Assembly: GCA_017694145.1 (NCBI GenBank)
Contig: JADINF010000147.1
Span: forward strand, 1 to 6,745
Length of the DNA stretch: 6,745 nt
DNA from: Candidatus Stercoripulliclostridium pullicola
GTDB lineage: Bacteria > Bacillota > Clostridia > Christensenellales > DTU072
Direction of reading: 5' to 3'
The notes beneath the pieces were generated by a model. It was not told the DNA's origin and did no database searches. It saw nothing but the letters and a program-made list of their open reading frames with translations. This document shows, piece by piece, positions 5,780 through 6,745 of this stretch (the stretch's first letter is position 1; every line of letters begins with the position of its first letter). Position numbers and translations under genes: made by a program.

Positions 5780-6745
5780 TCAAAGCGCGTCGAGCGCGGT
5801 TTTCATGAGCTCGGCGACGGTAGGGTGGGGGAAGACGATTTTTTTCGCCTCGTCGAGAGGAGTTTTCAGTGAGATGAGCGCGGTGGCGGCGGTTATTATC
5901 TCGCCCGCGTAAGGTAACGCGGCGTGCGCTCCCGCGAGTATGCCCCGTTCCCTGTCGGCTATAAGTTTGAGAAAGCCGTCCCGCTCGTCGCATTCGGCTA
6001 CGTAGCGCCCCGAATAGGCGGCGGGGATCTTTACCGTTGCATACCTTACGTCCTCCGTCTCCGCGGTTATGCCTACGGACGCGCCTTCTGGAGAAGTGTA
6101 TATGACCGACGGCACGGCGTCGTAGTTTACTTCGTCGGGAATGCCGAGCATATCGTTCACCGCCGCTTCCGCTTCGCGGTAAGCGGTATGAGCGAGCATC
6201 GATTTTCCGTTCACGTCGCCCGCCGCGTATACGCCTTTGACGTTCGTGCGCATGCTCTTGTCCGTCGTTATCCCCGCGCGGGTCGTTACCACGCCGAGAT
6301 TTTCGAGCCCGTATCCTTCCGTTACGGCGCGACGTCCCGCCGAGAGCAGTATTTTGTCCCCTTCGATAAAGCCGTTTTCCGCACCGGAGCAGATCACCCC
6401 GTCGGGCGTTATCTCCGTTACGGTAGAGGAGGTAAGGAATCTGACGCCTTTACGTGTAAGCGCTTTGGTTATTACTTCCGCCACGTCTCGGTCTACGGAG
6501 CCGAGAAGGCGTGGAGTCGCTTCTATCACGGTAACCTTGCTTCCCGCGGAAGCAAAGTATGAAGCGGTTTCCGCGCCCACGACGCCTCCTCCTATAATAA
6601 CGAGCGAGGAGGGGAGCTCTTTGAGTGAAAATATTTCGGCGTTCGTGACCACGCGTCCCGCAAGCCTAGCTTCCTCTATCCCTTTTATAGGTAATACGAC
6701 CGCTTCGGAACCGCATGCTATCAGGAGATTGTCCGCATAATGCTT
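5780..6745 (-). CDS. lpdA: Dihydrolipoyl dehydrogenase-like flavoprotein, partial (C-terminal 321 residues)
   Basis: The frame is open from the right window edge down to a TGA at 5782-5780; the true start lies outside. In full-length relatives (about 460 residues) the missing part holds the FAD-binding GxGxxG and the redox-active CxxxxC. Numbering the visible residues from the edge: YADNLLIACGSE (3-14) is the FAD-domain segment, IIGGGVVGAE (50-59) the NAD-binding Rossmann loop, and VTVIEA (71-76), with its acidic end, suggests NAD+ over NADP+. YAAGDVNG (173-180) is the second FAD motif. The dimerisation domain contains YTSPEGASVG (216-225) and ends with the diagnostic HPTVAE (His307, Glu312), the catalytic His-Glu pair of this disulfide oxidoreductase family. 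It would reoxidise dihydrolipoyl groups of a 2-oxoacid dehydrogenase or glycine cleavage complex in the cytoplasm. A related disulfide reductase such as a mercuric reductase-like enzyme is possible, because the redox disulfide is not visible. A GTG at 6652 within the frame is not the start, since conserved sequence continues upstream. It converges on the GH3 gene and appears unrelated to that operon. Confidence 0.88.
   Translation of the reverse strand, partial: KHYADNLLIACGSEAVVLPIKGIEEARLAGRVVTNAEIFSLKELPSSLVIIGGGVVGAETASYFASAGSKVTVIEATPRLLGSVDRDVAEVITKALTRKGVRFLTSSTVTEITPDGVICSGAENGFIEGDKILLSAGRRAVTEGYGLENLGVVTTRAGITTDKSMRTNVKGVYAAGDVNGKSMLAHTAYREAEAAVNDMLGIPDEVNYDAVPSVIYTSPEGASVGITAETEDVRYATVKIPAAYSGRYVAECDERDGFLKLIADRERGILAGAHAALPYAGEIITAATALISLKTPLDEAKKIVFPHPTVAELMKTALDAL

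Noticed and set aside
5924..6562. A 212-codon plus-strand frame opposite the dehydrogenase
   Set aside because: The minus-strand frame carries clear FAD/NAD motifs and the HPTVAE signature; the plus frame has no recognisable feature or SD site.

Overview
The window looks like chromosomal DNA from a bacterium of the Firmicutes/Clostridia type, possibly an uncultured gut lineage. The evidence is strong Shine-Dalgarno sites (one is a full 10-base AAGGAGGTGA), two near-consensus sigma-A promoters with 17-base spacers, a compact intrinsic terminator, and a GH3 beta-glucosidase without signal peptide paired with an MFS sugar carrier. Base composition is moderately G+C-rich by eye, and codon use avoids TTA, CTA and TCA. 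The lineage call is inference; no marker gene is present.

Layout, left to right. (1) 1-250, minus strand: the 5' part of a gene for a membrane-anchored protein of unknown function, running off the left edge. (2) 251-455: a divergent control region. The leftward promoter is TTGAAA-N17-TACAAT, with a GC-rich hairpin touching a perfect ribosome binding site. The rightward promoter is TTGAAA-N17-TATAAT, with a near-palindrome in its spacer. (3) 456-5662, plus strand: three genes in one direction, namely an MFS transporter of the sugar/cation symporter type with an unusually long external loop, a single-pass membrane-anchored protein of unknown function, and a GH3 beta-glycosidase with a C-terminal extension of about 150 residues. 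(4) 5690-5718: an intrinsic terminator built from two GGCGCGCC halves. (5) 5780-6745, minus strand: the C-terminal two thirds of a dihydrolipoyl dehydrogenase-like flavoprotein, convergent with the GH3 gene and running off the right edge.

The three plus-strand genes probably form one operon (inference). There is a strong promoter before the first, no visible terminator between them, a 26-base gap between genes two and three, and a terminator after the third. The simplest reading is uptake of a small glycoside by the MFS carrier and cytoplasmic hydrolysis by the GH3 enzyme. The role of the middle, outward-facing protein is unknown. It shares an N-terminal anchor pattern (basic start, then GKTVAV[IL]AV) with the protein of the divergent gene on the left.

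I saw no tRNA, rRNA, CRISPR array, insertion sequence or phage feature. No gene-free stretch exceeds 300 bases. The less familiar parts are the GH3 C-terminal extension, the large loop in the transporter, and the unassigned anchored protein between them.
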